From: Adenophora triphylla var. japonica
Taxonomy: Eukaryota > Streptophyta > Magnoliopsida > Asterales > Campanulaceae
Assembly: GCA_022495995.1 (NCBI GenBank)
Contig: JAFEMH010004873.1
Coordinates: 124,001-188,000 of the forward strand
Reading direction: 5' to 3'
Length of the DNA stretch: 64,000 bases
A program made the translations under genes and the position numbers. Positions 1 through 10,260 of the stretch are shown in pieces (the stretch's first letter is position 1; each line of letters starts with the position of its first letter). Under the pieces are notes generated by a model. It was not told the DNA's origin and ran no database searches. It saw only the letters and a program-made list of their open reading frames with translations.

Positions 1-192
1 CCCTCTGCGGGCTTAGAGATCCACCCCTTTAATTGCGGGCACATCTTCCAATTTGGCCTTCAAGCCCCACGCAGCTTCACATGTGTTGAGGGGCAGAAGA
101 GGATAAGAAAGAGCACAGATTGTGCCCCCTCTGGCTGGGGAATTGGAAGCTTGAGCGGGGAAAGTGGAAGCTTGGGCATGTGTTACCTCCCC
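1..192. other. Unassigned sequence left of the CACTA end
   Basis: No recognisable gene or repeat. An open frame on the minus strand runs from 243 to 13, but it starts inside the CACTA terminus and matches no family I know, so I do not call it a gene. The three bases before the CACTA end (190-192, CCC) would be one copy of a 3-bp target duplication; its partner is not visible in the window. Confidence 0.3.
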
Positions 193-399
193 CACTACCA
201 GAAATTGAGGCTTTAGCGACGGAATCAACATCGCCGGAATCAATCCGTCGCTATATAGTGACGGAAATTATGCTATAACGACGGAATAATTTTGGAGTCA
301 AATTTACCGAAGGAATTGAATTCCGTCGCTAACGTCCGTCGCTAAAAACGAATATTCCTCGAATATTCGTTTCATTACCGCCACTAGATTGGCGCCTGA

Positions 400-1062
400 T
401 TTACCGACGGAATACTCCGTCGCTAATTCTTTCTCAGCGACGGAATTATTCCGTCGGTGAAAAGTTAATATTTTTTTATTTTTTTAAATAAATCAGCGAC
501 GGAATATTTCCGTCGATGATAAATTAATTTTGTTTTTTATTTTTTTATTTATCAGCGACGGAAATATTCCGTCGGTGATTATAACATTTAATTTTTAATT
601 ATCTTTAATTAATCAGTGATGGAATTATTCCGTCGGTAGAAATTAATTATTTTTTAATTTTTTTAAATAAACCAGCGACAGAATATTTCCGTCGGTGATA
701 AATTAATTTTTTTAATATTTTTATTTATCAGCGACGGAAATATTCCGTCGGTGATTATAACATTTATTTTTTAATTATTTTTAATTAATCAGTGACGGAA
801 TAATTTCGTCGGTAGAAATTAAATATTTTTTAATTTTTTAAAACATAAACCAGCGACGAAATATTTTCGTCGGTGATAATTTTTTTTTTAATTTATCAGC
901 GACGGATTTATTCCGTCGGTGATTATAGCATTTCATTTTTAATTATTTTTAATTAAACAGCGACAGAATTATTCCGTCGGTGATAAATAATTTTTGTTTT
1001 TTTTTTGTTTTTTTATTTATCAGCGACGGAAATATTCCGTCGGTGATTATAACATTTAATTT
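400..1062. repeat. CACTA subterminal repeats, period about 60 bp
   Basis: About eleven units, each with AGCGACGGAA, a 1-3 bp centre and TTCCGTCGGTGA, separated by A/T-rich spacer. Each unit is a near-perfect palindrome (ACGGAA-TA-TTCCGT). Several copies carry C-to-T or G-to-A changes at the CpG sites (GTGATGGA near 614, ATTTCGTCGG near 803), as expected for methylated sequence. Confidence 0.85.
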
Positions 1063-1067
1063 TTAAT

Positions 1068-1285
1068 TATTTTAGAACTAATTAACAAAATAACTAACTG
1101 AAAACATTCAAAAATTTAAATGGAAACGTTAGAAAATTGACTGGAATTTCAAAAAACTAACTGAAATTTTGAAAAACTAACTGAAAACATTAAAATACTA
1201 ACTAGAAACGTTAAAAAACTGACTGAATTTCTAAAAAACTAACTGGAAACGTTAAAAAACTGACTTAAATTTCAAACGGTTATAA
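1068..1285. repeat. Short degenerate repeats inside the CACTA end
   Basis: A-rich stretch in which variants of AAAACTAACTGAAAACGTT recur about every 25-35 bp, alternating ACTAACTG with GACTGAATTTC. It lies between the palindromic subterminal repeats and the telomere-like tract and has no coding potential. Confidence 0.6.
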
Positions 1286-1292
1286 GTATATG

Positions 1293-1369
1293 AGATTTGA
1301 GATTTAGGGTTTAGGGGTTAGGGTTTAAGGTTTATGGTTTAGGGGTTAAGATTTAGGGGTTAGGGTTTG
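1293..1369. repeat. Interstitial telomere-like (TTTAGGG-type) tract
   Basis: Degenerate copies of the plant telomere heptamer: GATTTAGGG, TTTAGGGG, TTAGGGTTTAAGG, TTTATGG, TTTAGGGG, TTAAGATTTAGGGG, TTAGGGTTT. The tract ends directly against the poly(T) that marks the LINE 3' end, so the LINE probably inserted into it. Confidence 0.7.
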
Positions 1370-2116
1370 TTTTTTTTTTTTTGGAGAACCAGGATGTCAC
1401 CTGGAAATTTTATTGATAGAAATAAAATTACAAGGATGAGTGGGAATGTAGCCCAACTCTAAAGCCAACATACTTAAATTCAATAACCCAACAATACCCA
1501 TCTAAACTAACCCCAACCAAAATTAAAACAATCCATGTCCATGAACGGCACCAAACCCAATCCAAACTCAGCCCAATCCGCCATGAACAAGCCCAAAACG
1601 CCAAGCCCATTCTACCAAGGGGAGCGGATGCTCCACCAAGGGAGCGGATGCTCCAAAGCGACAGAAACTTCATCAATTCCGGGGACGAGTCGTCCTTAAT
1701 GGCACGACTCGTGACTATTGAAGACCAGCACTGTCGCACGGCATAACTCAGCTCTGCAGAAATTTTAAAACACCAGCAATGTTTTGAAGCCTCAAGTTCA
1801 GCAGCAAAACCAGCAAAACAACTCAAAAATTGTAGCACAACGAGGCCAACCACATCAGGAAATTCCATCATCAAACACCAGCAAACCAAACATGCACAAA
1901 TTTGATTTTCCAAAGCATTAAAACCCCGAAAAACAACCATTAAAACCCATAAAAACTTCCCCATGTCAACGTCGATCCACATAAACAACCACATCACCAA
2001 ATCTCAAAGCATATATCACCTCCCCCGGCATCGCACTAACCGTAGTATACCTCAAATGTTGCCTATGAACATGCGCAACGGCAACCAATCTGTCTGCTGT
2101 GCAACGGCAGCCTCCC
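1370..2116 (-). other. LINE 3' end: untranslated region and poly(A) tail
   Basis: The last coding frame stops at 2117. The remaining 730 bases end, on the minus strand, in a stretch reading GGTGACATCCTGGTTCTCC followed by 13 A. Such an ending is typical of plant L1 elements. A 190-codon open frame here (2000-1428, minus) has the biased composition of untranslated sequence and no recognisable domain. Confidence 0.8.
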
Positions 2117-2701
2117 TTAACACATGTCGGAACCAAAACCTCCTAATAGACGAATGCATTCCCGAAGCTCATAAGAACATTGCCACGGACCCGAAAATCT
2201 ACCTTGTAAAATCCCAACTGCCACCAAAGAATCCGACTCCGCCAGAACCGAAGGCAAAAGAAGCTCCCGACACAAATGCAATCCATCCCTCAAAGCATAA
2301 ATCTCCGCCTGCATATTTATGCCCAACCCATAATAATTAGAGAAGGCACAAATGAAGCCACCCCTCCAATCACGAATGATACTACCTCCCGAACACTCGC
2401 CATGTACCGACGACCCATCCGTGTTGAGAGTATAACTGTAGGCACGAGACGGCTCCCATCTCAATGATCGGGTCCTCCTAATCTTCACCTCAATCACCCT
2501 TAAACCCACGCTGACCAAAATAAACCGATTTGCTGCTGTAGTTTTGGCCTTGGGAACCATTAATGAATACATATCCACCAAAGCCTTCTTAACCCCATCA
2601 ATAATGGCAGCGCACTCCATCTGTTTGCCATCAAAAATCATTTTACATCGCGCTTTCCATAAGTTCCAGCAAACAAACATCATTATTCCCATTCTAACCA
2701 A
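2117..2701 (-). pseudogene. LINE ORF2, C-terminal RNase H domain
   Basis: The frame contains the plant LINE-associated RNase H (RVT_3 type), which degrades RNA in the RNA-DNA hybrid during target-primed reverse transcription. Visible catalytic surroundings are NTDGSS (first Asp), AEIYAL (Glu) and ESDS (second Asp). The domain occupies roughly the last 120 residues. The frame is separated from the zf-RVT part by a shift, so the product could not be made as one protein. Confidence 0.85.
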
Positions 2702-3717
2702 TCCTATTTGAGCTCTTTTTGATTGTCCCCCACACCAAACCTCCCATAATTGCTGGAAATTCGAATATTGAAAATTGAACCCAAAGAACGACGACCAATG
2801 CTGCTATAGAGATTTGCCATCGACGAGTGAAGATATAAATGTTCCCTAGTTTCCTTGTTACCACCAGAAGGACATCAAACACACCTGGCAGGAATGCAAA
2901 AACCCCTTTCATCCAGCCGAGCATCCACCGGAAGACCATTGTGCATAAGTCTCCACCAAAATCCACTAAATTTAGTGGGGATATGCTTGTGCCAAATCTT
3001 AGCGCCCCAATCCACTAACGGATTGCGGACCCTATGATGCTCCCACCAAGCTGAAGTTTCAAAATTCCCAGATCGAGTCAAAGTACAAACAACCCGATCC
3101 CTCACAGTATCATCAATAGACACCCTCCTAATGTTATCATGTAAACGAATGGGAATGAAAGGAAGCAAATCACCTAACACCAATAGACCATCCCGGACTA
3201 ACAAACCATGATCTACAGGCCTAGGGCCATCAATCCTTTCACCACACCAATTGTCCACCCAAAATCTGATGTTACCCTTGCCTATAATCCATCTGCTGCA
3301 TTCCTCAATCTGATGTAAAAAATTAGCAGCCGCTTTCCATGCATAAGAACTAGATTCTGAGGCATTCAACCCATACTTCTCGCGGATGAAAGTCGCCCAT
3401 AAAGAAGATCCGTGCAAAGCCACCAATGCCAACTTGGCCAACATCATATTATTTACCTCTGTTAACGAACGAATCCCCAAACCACCTTCCTGTATAGGTT
3501 TACAAACCTCATTCCAAGCCACCCATTGCTGACGCCTTTCACCCCCATTAATCCACAAGAACTGAGCCATAAATCCTTCAATTTTTTTAATAACTCTATT
3601 GGGAACCTTTAAAACACCCATGGAATAAATGGGAATACTACTCAACACAGATTTGATCAATATAAGCTTACCTCCAAACGACAAAAGCCGAGATTTCCAT
3701 CTAGTAACCCTCTCCAT
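2702..3717 (-). pseudogene. LINE ORF2, thumb and zf-RVT region
   Basis: The 280-residue frame 3717-2875 begins with WKSRLLSFGGKLILIKSV, the segment directly after the RT core of plant LINEs. It continues through QFLWING, GGLGIRSL and WWRLMHNGLPV, which lead into the zinc-binding zf-RVT domain. The Cys-rich end is reached at FCIPARC, where the frame stops. Bases 2874-2702 hold the remainder in another frame. Probable role: part of the RT/template-binding region. Confidence 0.85.
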
Positions 3718-4993
3718 AATCTTTGGCCTCCAACTCTGAAAAATGAACCCGCTGAATTCTCCCTTTAAACAACGGAATAACCAAATACTTCAAAGGGAAT
3801 TACTGATGCGTACAGCCAGACCACCTCCGAATGTTCTCAATTTCAAAATTTCTCATCTTCTTCCCAACATAAAAACCGCTTTTCTCAAGATTTATAAGCT
3901 GACCAGATGCCCGCTCATATCTAGTCAACACCCCCCGGAGACCTTCTATAGAACCCCTCCGCCCGTTACAAAATATCAACATATCATCAGCATATAATAG
4001 ATGCTAAATCGGCACCCCACCTCTCCCATGCTCATAAGGGCGAAAAGTGTTCTCTCAAATCGCTCTGTGCATGGCTCGCGACAAAACCTCTTGCGCAATG
4101 ATAAAAAACAACGGAGACAAAGGATCACCCTGTTTCACACCCCTCGAAAAAGCAAAGAAACCATGACCTACTCCTCCCAACCTGACTGAATACCAGTTAC
4201 CCTGCATTAAACGCCACCCCAAATCCCTGCATCTGATATTTAACCCAAACGCAGCCATAGCACGAAAGAGAAAATCCCACTCAAGACGTTCATAGGCTTT
4301 AGACATATCTAGCTTGAATAGAACATTGCCTCCCACCACTTTCTGATCCACCCAATGCACAAGCTCATGAGCCAACGCATTATTCTCCTGAATGCCTCTT
4401 CCCTTGATAAAGCCCATTTGCTCCGGAGATATCACCTTATGAATTACTGAAGCCATTCGAATAGTATGAATTTTAGAATTAACCTTGTTCAAGAAAGTCG
4501 ATAAACTAATAGGTCTCAAATCCTTAAAACCCGATGGCTTATCCACCTTAGGCAAAAGAATTAGGACATTAGAGGATAAACCCCTAGGCAGCGCCACCCC
4601 ATTATAAAAAGCCTGAATCGCTGCCACAACATCTGCCTTTATAATATACCAACAACCCCGAAAAAACTGTCCCGTGAAGCCATCCACCCCCGGAGCACTA
4701 TCGGCATTCAAAGATTTAATAGCCTCCTAAACCTCATCTTCACTCGGAATAGCTGTCAATAAAATATTGTCTGCCTCTGTAATATCTTCCCCAATGCCCT
4801 CAAAAAGACTATCCTCAATCACATGCAGAGCTGATCTAAACATTTCCTCAAAATAAGTCGCACCCAGATTGCCCAAAACTGTCTCATTGGTACACCACGA
4901 TCCATCCGCCAACTGTAGCTTCAAAGCATTCATTCTAGGCCTTTCCTTAATACTCGCATGAAAAAAAGCAGAGTTTCTATCCCCATCTTGCAC
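3718..4993 (-). pseudogene. LINE ORF2, reverse transcriptase domain
   Basis: Frames 4993-4727 and 4711-4055 carry the non-LTR RT core: APGVDGFTGQFF, LLPKVDKPSGFKDLRPISL, QMGFIKGRGIQENNALAHEL, LFKLDMSKAYERLEW (catalytic Asp of motif A) and SRGVKQGDPLSPLFF. The YADD box lies near 3984-3973, just before the frame 3982-3800. A stop at about 4727, a shift near 4055 and another near 3800 break it. It is a dead copy of the enzyme that primes cDNA synthesis on nicked chromosomal DNA. Confidence 0.92.
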
Positions 4994-5008
4994 CCATAAC
5001 TGCCTAGA

Positions 5009-6039
5009 CTACTGCTGTTTCATCTCATTTTCCCACCTCAAAACCTGAGCCAAATCACTCCTCTTCTGATTTAGTAATTGATCAATACTCTCATCCCACC
5101 CCTGCTGAAGTTGAACATCCCAACCCAAAATCTCATCCTGCAGCTTATTTATTTTTCGGAATATATTACCAAAAACATGCCAGTTCCACTTTCGGAGAGC
5201 TTGACGAAGGGCATGTAATTTCCTATGTAACCGTTCAAGAGCATTCCCACCATACCATTTATGCCAAATCTCAGCAACAAGACGTTTACAATCCACATGA
5301 TCAAGACACATACGCTGAAATTTAAAAACATGAACCGGCTTTGAAATTGACAAAAAATTTACCTTCAACGGAGAATGATCCGACTTATCCCGAGGAAGAT
5401 GAGTAACATTCACATTACCATGCTTTGAGAAGAAAGCACCATTCACAAAAACTCGATCCAGACGATGCTAAATATGCCTAGCCCCGTCATGACTGTTAGA
5501 CCAAGTGCAAATGCTTCCCTCAAAATCAATCTCGGAAAGATAAGCAGCAACAGAACAGCGATTAAAATCATCCATACCCGCAAAATCCCATCCATTACCA
5601 CCCAACTTTTCTAACGGCTGAGCAATAATATTGAAATCTCCCTCCACTAACCAAGGCTCATCATATTGAACCGATAGATGCGTCAATTATGCCCATAAAG
5701 GCTATCTTTCCACCCTATCACAGCTTGCATATACGAACGAAAACAACCCACAAGATTCACCACCAGATGTAACCCGAACAGTAATCTGCTGCCTAGAATA
5801 GGAATCAAGCTCATATCAAACCCCGTACTCCACATAACCCAAATGTGCGTGTTAACAGGATTCCCATGTAAAAAATGCCCAAAGCCCAACTGCCGAGCAA
5901 TCTTAGCAAGTCTATCCCCCAAGATTTTGGGTTCTAAAGTTGCTAAGCACCAGGGCTTATTCTGAGAAACCAAGAGCTTTAACGCATCCATTTTTGCTAC
6001 ATTTCCAACCCCCCTCGCATTCCATATTATAACCGTCAT
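5009..6039 (-). pseudogene. LINE ORF2, AP-type endonuclease domain and linker
   Basis: ORF2 starts at 6039 with MTVIIWNARGVGN, the N-terminal signature of plant LINE endonucleases. Further motifs are EGDFNII (about 5640), TWSNSHDG (about 5500) and SDHSPL (about 5370), which form the Mg-binding and phosphate-hydrolysing site of the exonuclease-endonuclease-phosphatase fold. This nuclease nicks the target to start insertion. A stop splits the domain between 5683 and 5686 and again near 5460. The 145-residue frame 5446-5009 continues into the coiled linker before RT. Confidence 0.88.
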
Positions 6040-6320
6040 TGGGAACTAGAATAAGTAGAAGTCATCCCCTTAAGCTTGCTCCTGGTCACCCGAGGAAAAG
6101 CCTTTCGCTGCCCATTTTTATTACCCTAATTACGGGAAATCTCTTCCCCTGAAAAGGACGAATCCTGAGAATTCTCCTCCTCATCCGATGAATTAACCCT
6201 CTCAACCCCCTGTGATAGCCCAATTTCTCCCGAAGGATCAACAACAATCATATTCTTCTCACCCGTATCCACCTCAGAACATTGTATCTGAACCGTTTCT
6301 TTTGATACCGCGATATGACA
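6040..6320 (-). pseudogene. C-terminal tail of LINE ORF1
   Basis: Upstream of ORF2 on the minus strand, a frame reads VDTGEKNMIVVDPSGEIG, then VERVNSSDEEENSQDSS and RKAFPRVTRSKLKG, an acidic/serine-rich then basic tail like the end of plant LINE ORF1 (nucleic-acid-binding) proteins. It has an internal stop and no zinc knuckle. The left neighbour in gene order is lost, so the right limit (about 6320) is an estimate of the 5' truncation point. Confidence 0.55.
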
Positions 6321-6624
6321 ATCTAGGTGGATTGAATACGCGGAGTGGGATGATCAAACTTCGGAGAGACCGACGACTAGGTGGTTACCGTCATCCGTCC
6401 TTAGTGTGGGTCCCGGGTTAATCAGGATATGTAGTGCAATGACAGTTATAATATGAGTGTGCGTGTGTGGGAGTCAATTCTAGATGATAGAGTAAAATAG
6501 AAAGTTTTATTTTTTTAAAAACTAAAGGAAAACAGATAGTGGCCGCACCAAGTGGTTGCCTAAGTTTCTCCCAAATTTGGAAGACTCAGGCCATCGTAGT
6601 TCCACTTAAAGAGATAGAGAAAGA
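6320..6624 (-). other. Leader of a Tat-type Gypsy element (family G)
   Basis: Non-coding sequence lying inside the primer site at 6625-6644 when read on the minus strand. It should be the untranslated leader upstream of gag; the gag itself is missing, cut off at the LINE. I see no other feature in it. Confidence 0.5.
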
Positions 6625-6644
6625 GTCCCCAGCAGAGTCGCCAC
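6625..6644 (-). other. Primer binding site, tRNA-Arg type
   Basis: The minus strand reads TGGCGACTCTGCTGGGGACT one base inside the LTR. This is complementary, with few mismatches, to the 3' end of plant tRNA-Arg (recalled as ending CCCCAGCGGAGTCG plus CCA), the primer reported for Ogre/Tat elements. The same 20-mer occurs at 55304-55323. Confidence 0.85.
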
Positions 6645-6645
6645 T

Positions 6646-7166
6646 GTAGTGATGCGCGAGTTTTTTAAACATCTTTTTGTGAGTCGCCACCTATATTATT
6701 CGTTTGGAAACATAGAAAAACCATTTGAAAATAGATTTTGGGTTCGGGGCTTAGGTTATGGAATGGGAAGGTCAAGGAGCACCCATTCCACCCAATCCGA
6801 AGATTGGTCTTGCTAAAAAAAAGAGAGGTTTTCAAAGAAGGAAAATATTTTAAATAATGAATAAAATAAAGATCTATTTAACGAGGTTAAACGGAATATA
6901 GGATCGATTACTTCGAGACCATCCCCATGATTTCGGGAGGCTCTAGGCTGATCCTAGATTCAATGTATTTATACCACTCTAACAATTAATTAGAATGGAA
7001 AGGAAGATTACCTTGCGTGAAGTAATTCGGGCAGAGTTTCGACTCAAGTTTAGAGTCGAACCTTGACACGGACAGAGCTTCGCCTCAGTCCTTGATTTGA
7101 GCTTCGATGTTTGTTTACCAACAAGGTTGACAAACAAACTTTAGGTGATTTTAGGGGTGATTTACA
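6646..7166 (-). repeat. LTR of family G (521 bp)
   Basis: On the minus strand it starts TGTAAATCACCCC and ends CGCATCACTACA, so it has TG...CA ends, and its start resembles the TGT-AGTACCC start of the other Tat LTRs in this window. A primer site follows its end directly. A broken integrase abuts its start with no polypurine tract between, so sequence has been lost there. The unit thus sits between a pol end and a leader, as a middle LTR or a recombination product would. Confidence 0.7.
6966..7110 (-). promoter_or_regulatory. TATA box and upstream inverted repeat of LTR G
   Basis: TATAAATA on the minus strand at 6973-6966 is the likely LTR promoter. About 65-90 bases upstream (7037-7061) lies the inverted repeat TTCGACTC-AAGTTTA-GAGTCGAA, with CpG in both arms. 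Confidence 0.5.
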
Positions 7167-8110
7167 GGAATCTTTCAGGGAGAGAAACTAGTAAATGGTT
7201 GAAAGGTCCAGGACGATGTTCACGGAGAACCAGGTCGTCTATTATGATATTCCTTATCTTGACCTTTTTGTTGAAAGCTCTTGCCATTCTTCTTTGGTAA
7301 GCTTGAGTGTGCTCGGCTGCTTTCAGCCTCCTTTCATCTAGCAAGGCTTGCTTTTTGTATCTGCTTTCTAGCCAGTCGACTTCATTCACTTGGTTTTCTA
7401 GGAGAATCCTTAGTGATGGTATTTCCAATTCTATCGGAAGGACAGCCTCCATCCCGAATGTGAGGGCATAAGAAGTTTCCCCTGTAGCTGTTCGGGCTGA
7501 GGTGCGGTATCCCCAAAGTGCAAAGGGTAGCTTGTCGGGCCAGTCTTTCCCAGTGACTGCCATTTTTCTGATGATGGTTTCGATTGTTTTGTTTGCGGCT
7601 TCAACTGCTCCATTCGTCTGAGGCCTGTAAGGAGATGACTTATGCCTTATGATTTTGTACTCTGTTAGGAGGCAATCGGTTTCTTTTTCGAAGTGCGAGC
7701 TATTATCAGATATCATCTCTTGCGGGACCCCATATCGGCAGATGATGTTGTGCTTGATGAACTCCGCTACTTTTTTGGCATTCAAAACCTTGTAGGAGGT
7801 AGCCTCGATCCATTTAGTGAAATAGTCGATGGCTACTAGGACGAAACAGTGTACATTGGCTCCTGCGGGTGTGACCTTTCCAATCACATCTATGCCCCAT
7901 GTTGAGAATGGCCAAGGAGACGTCATAGGGTACAGTAAGGAAGGTGGCGCGTGCTGAAGGTTGGCGTGTATCTGACACTTATGGCATTTCTTGACCATTC
8001 TGGTACAGTCGGCTTCCATGGTTAGCCAAAAGTACCCTTGTCTGATGATCTTTTTTGGCGAGCATGTTTCCGCTCATGTGGGTTCCACATATACCTTGAT
8101 GAACATGGTC
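7162..8110 (-). pseudogene. Gypsy (Tat-type) integrase, family G
   Basis: The integrase inserts retroviral-type cDNA into chromosomes. The zinc-binding H-H-C-C module is seen as VHQGICGTHM (about 8085, in a shifted frame) and CHKCQIHA (about 7980). The core in frame 8019-7162 shows GIDVIGKV (first Asp), ISDNSSHFE (second Asp; the usual DNG is DNS here) and NGAVEAANK (Glu). The C-terminal domain is cut after DDLVL and replaced by about 20 unrelated residues before the stop at 7162, next to the LTR. A shift in a run of A near 8050 separates the zinc module from the core. Confidence 0.92.
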
Positions 8111-8112
8111 CA

Positions 8113-8841
8113 TTATTTCTTAGGCCTCTCATTCGGTGGCACAAAGGAGGTTTCCTTGGGAGTGTTTCTTGAATAAACGGCTTGCAATGTGACGTTGTTA
8201 GCTGCCAACCTTTTAAGGGCAATCTGAGTCTTCTGGTCGATCTCAGGTGGGATGGTTCCATCTAGGATGAAATGCCAAATGTCATGGTACCACGGTTTCT
8301 TTTCGGAGTCCTCAACGGTGGCACATTCGGATGGCCATTTGTCTTTGCAGTCATGGAGATCTATAACGGCGCAGTAGGCAGGAGTTGTGCGCCGGGTTAT
8401 TTTGAAGGGTTTGACTGACTTTCCTGCAGGGATTTCGACCAAGGAGGCAAGTGTAGCCAATGCGTCAGCAAACCGGTTTTTGTCTCTGGGAAGATAGTCG
8501 AATGAGATATCCTGAAATTGTTGCACCAACTCTTGGAGATGGGCATTGTATCTTTGAAGGGTTGAATCTTGGGTCCTCCACTTCTTCAATGTCTGATTGA
8601 TCATTATCTGGGAGTCCCCAAATACATCAAGTTGAATCACGTTGCGCTCTAGGGCTGCCTCAAGCCCCGCTATGCAAGCTTCATATTCTGCGGTGTTGTT
8701 GGTGGCGTCAAAGTCAAGACGTATTGCTAGTGGAGTATAGATATCGTCGGGATCTACTAACAACATTTCGATGCCGAATTCTTTCTTGTTGGCTGCGCCA
8801 TCGAAAAATAATTGCCACTTATTTTCGTCTTCTATACTCAT
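8113..8841 (-). pseudogene. Gypsy (Tat-type) RNase H and linker, family G
   Basis: A 242-residue open frame with the second RNase H typical of Tat elements: WQLFFDGAAN (Asp), NTAEYEACIAGL (Glu), GDSQIMI (Asp) and DKNRFADALATLAS (His/Asp region). It then passes into the connection toward integrase and stops at ERPKK. This domain removes the RNA strand from the cDNA hybrid. It is open but only a fragment of a broken polyprotein, so I score it as pseudogenic. Confidence 0.9.
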
Positions 8842-9182
8842 GATGTCTTCATCAGGGAATCACGAGTCTTTCCCCTTCACTTTGTTGCAAGGAAATTCGG
8901 CCAACTGATCTGCGAATACACTCCCCCTGACGGATTTTTGAGTGACGTAAGTGATATCATATCCCGCGCATGAAGTACCATTTAGCCGGTCTCGAAGACA
9001 AATTTGATTTGTCTAGGATGTACTTCAAAGGATCCATTATTGCGATGAGATGAACCGGGAAGGCTTCCATATAGTGCTTTAGACTTTGTGATACCCAGAC
9101 AAGAGCATCGCAAGATTTGTCGAGAGGAGAGTAGTTAATTTTGCTGCCTTGGAATCTGCGGCTGACAAAGTAGATTGCAATC
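8842..9182 (-). pseudogene. End of Gypsy reverse transcriptase, family G, cut by the satellite
   Basis: The frame 9199-8957 reads EIAIYFVSRRF, then SPLDKSCDALVWVSQ and LKYILDKSNLSSRPAKW, the end of the RT connection and first RNase H of Gypsy pol. The sequence upstream of EIAIYF, which should hold the RT palm with YVDD, is replaced abruptly by satellite at about 9183. This gives a precise left junction of the array. Confidence 0.85.
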
Positions 9183-9879
9183 TCGGTCCGATATCTCATA
9201 TCTCGACCCCTCGCGGTCCAACTCTCAATCGCGACCTTCCTCGGTCCGATATCTCATGTCTCGACCCCTCGCGGTCCAACTCTCAATCGCGACCTTCCTC
9301 GGTCCGATATCTCATATCTCGACCCCTCGTGGTATAACTCTCAATCACGACCTTCCTCAGTCCGATATCTCATATCTCAACCCCTCGCGGACCAATTCTC
9401 AATCGCGACCTTCCTCGGTCCGATATCTCATAACTCGACCCCTCGCGGTCCAACAATAAATCTCGACCTTCCTCGGTCCGATATCTCATGTCCGAACCCT
9501 CGCGGTCCAACTCTCAATCGCGACCTTCCTCAATCCGATATCTCATATCTCGACCCCTCGCTGTCCAACTCTCAATCGCGGCCTTCCTCGGTCCGATATC
9601 TCATCTCTCGACCCCTCACGGTCCAACTCTCAATCGCGGCCTTCCTTGGTCCGATATCTCATATCTCGACCCCTCGCGGTCCAACTCCCAATCGCGACCT
9701 TCCTCGGTCCGATACCTCATATCTCGACCCCTCGCGGTCCAATCCTCAATCGCGACCTTCCTCGGTCCGATATCTCATATCTCGACCCCTCGCGGTCAAA
9801 CTCTCAATCGCGACCTTTCTCGGTCCGATATCTCATATCTCGACCCCTCGCGGTCTAACTCTCAATCGTGACCTTCCTC

Positions 9880-10260
9880 GGTCCGATATCTCCAATCGTG
9901 ACCATAGCGGTCCAATCCTCAAATCGCGACCTTTCTCGGTCCGGTTTCCAATCGTGACCTTAGCGGTCCAATCCTCAAATAGCGACCTTTCTCAGTCCGG
10001 TTTCCAATCGTGACCTTAGCGGTCCAATCCTCAAATCACGACCTTTTTGGCCGATTCTCAAGATGTGACCTTAGCTGTCCAACCCTCAAGTCGTGACCTT
10101 AGCAGTCCAATCCTCAAATCTCGACCTTCGCGGTCCAATCCTCAATCGAGACCCTCACGGTCCGATTTAAAATATCAAATCGAGACCTTCGCGGTCCAAA
10201 CCTCAATTGCGACCCTCACGGTCCGATTTCAAATCTCAAATCGTGACCTTCGCGGTCCAC
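9880..10260. repeat. Divergent satellite block with short-loop half-units
   Basis: Here the pattern changes to AATCGTGACCTTAGCGGTCC and GACCCTCACGGTCCGATTT with TCAAATC spacers. The GACC and GGTCC arms are kept but the middle is five bases rather than six. Similar blocks recur at about 11410-11700, 13150-13440, 13910-14180, 14790-15090, 16080-16340, 16940-17230 and 18220-18500, so this variant is interspersed with the main form. Confidence 0.8.

Larger units (their letters stand above)
193..1290. mobile_element. CACTA (En/Spm-type) DNA transposon, one terminal and subterminal region
   Basis: The element starts with CACTACCAGAAATT at 193, the standard terminal inverted repeat of plant CACTA transposons, followed at once by TTAGCGACGGAA. 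The interior to about 1062 is filled with copies of a palindromic subterminal motif, the kind of site bound by the TNPA-type protein in this superfamily. No transposase frame is present and the opposite terminus is not found, so this is a truncated or non-autonomous end. The right limit is set where the A-rich subterminal sequence gives way to telomere-like repeats; the LINE beyond may have inserted near it. Confidence 0.85.
1370..6320 (-). mobile_element. L1-type LINE retrotransposon, decayed
   Basis: A non-LTR element reads right to left: tail of ORF1 (6320-6040), endonuclease (6039-5468), reverse transcriptase (4993-3718), zf-RVT region (3717-2702), RNase H (2701-2117), a 3' untranslated region and a poly(A) tail that appears as 13 T at 1370-1382. 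This order, with a C-terminal RNase H, is that of plant L1 LINEs. ORF2 is interrupted by many stops and shifts. Most of ORF1 is missing, consistent with 5' truncation. No target-site duplication could be matched by eye. Confidence 0.93.

Noticed and set aside
1428..2000. 190-codon minus-strand frame in the LINE 3' region
   Set aside because: It lies after the RNase H stop, has no recognisable domain and is best read as 3' untranslated sequence.
6625..6644. tRNA-Arg gene fragment
   Set aside because: Only the acceptor-end complement is present, directly inside an LTR; it is a primer binding site, as are 47442-47458, 51661-51679, 55304-55323 and 61508-61523.
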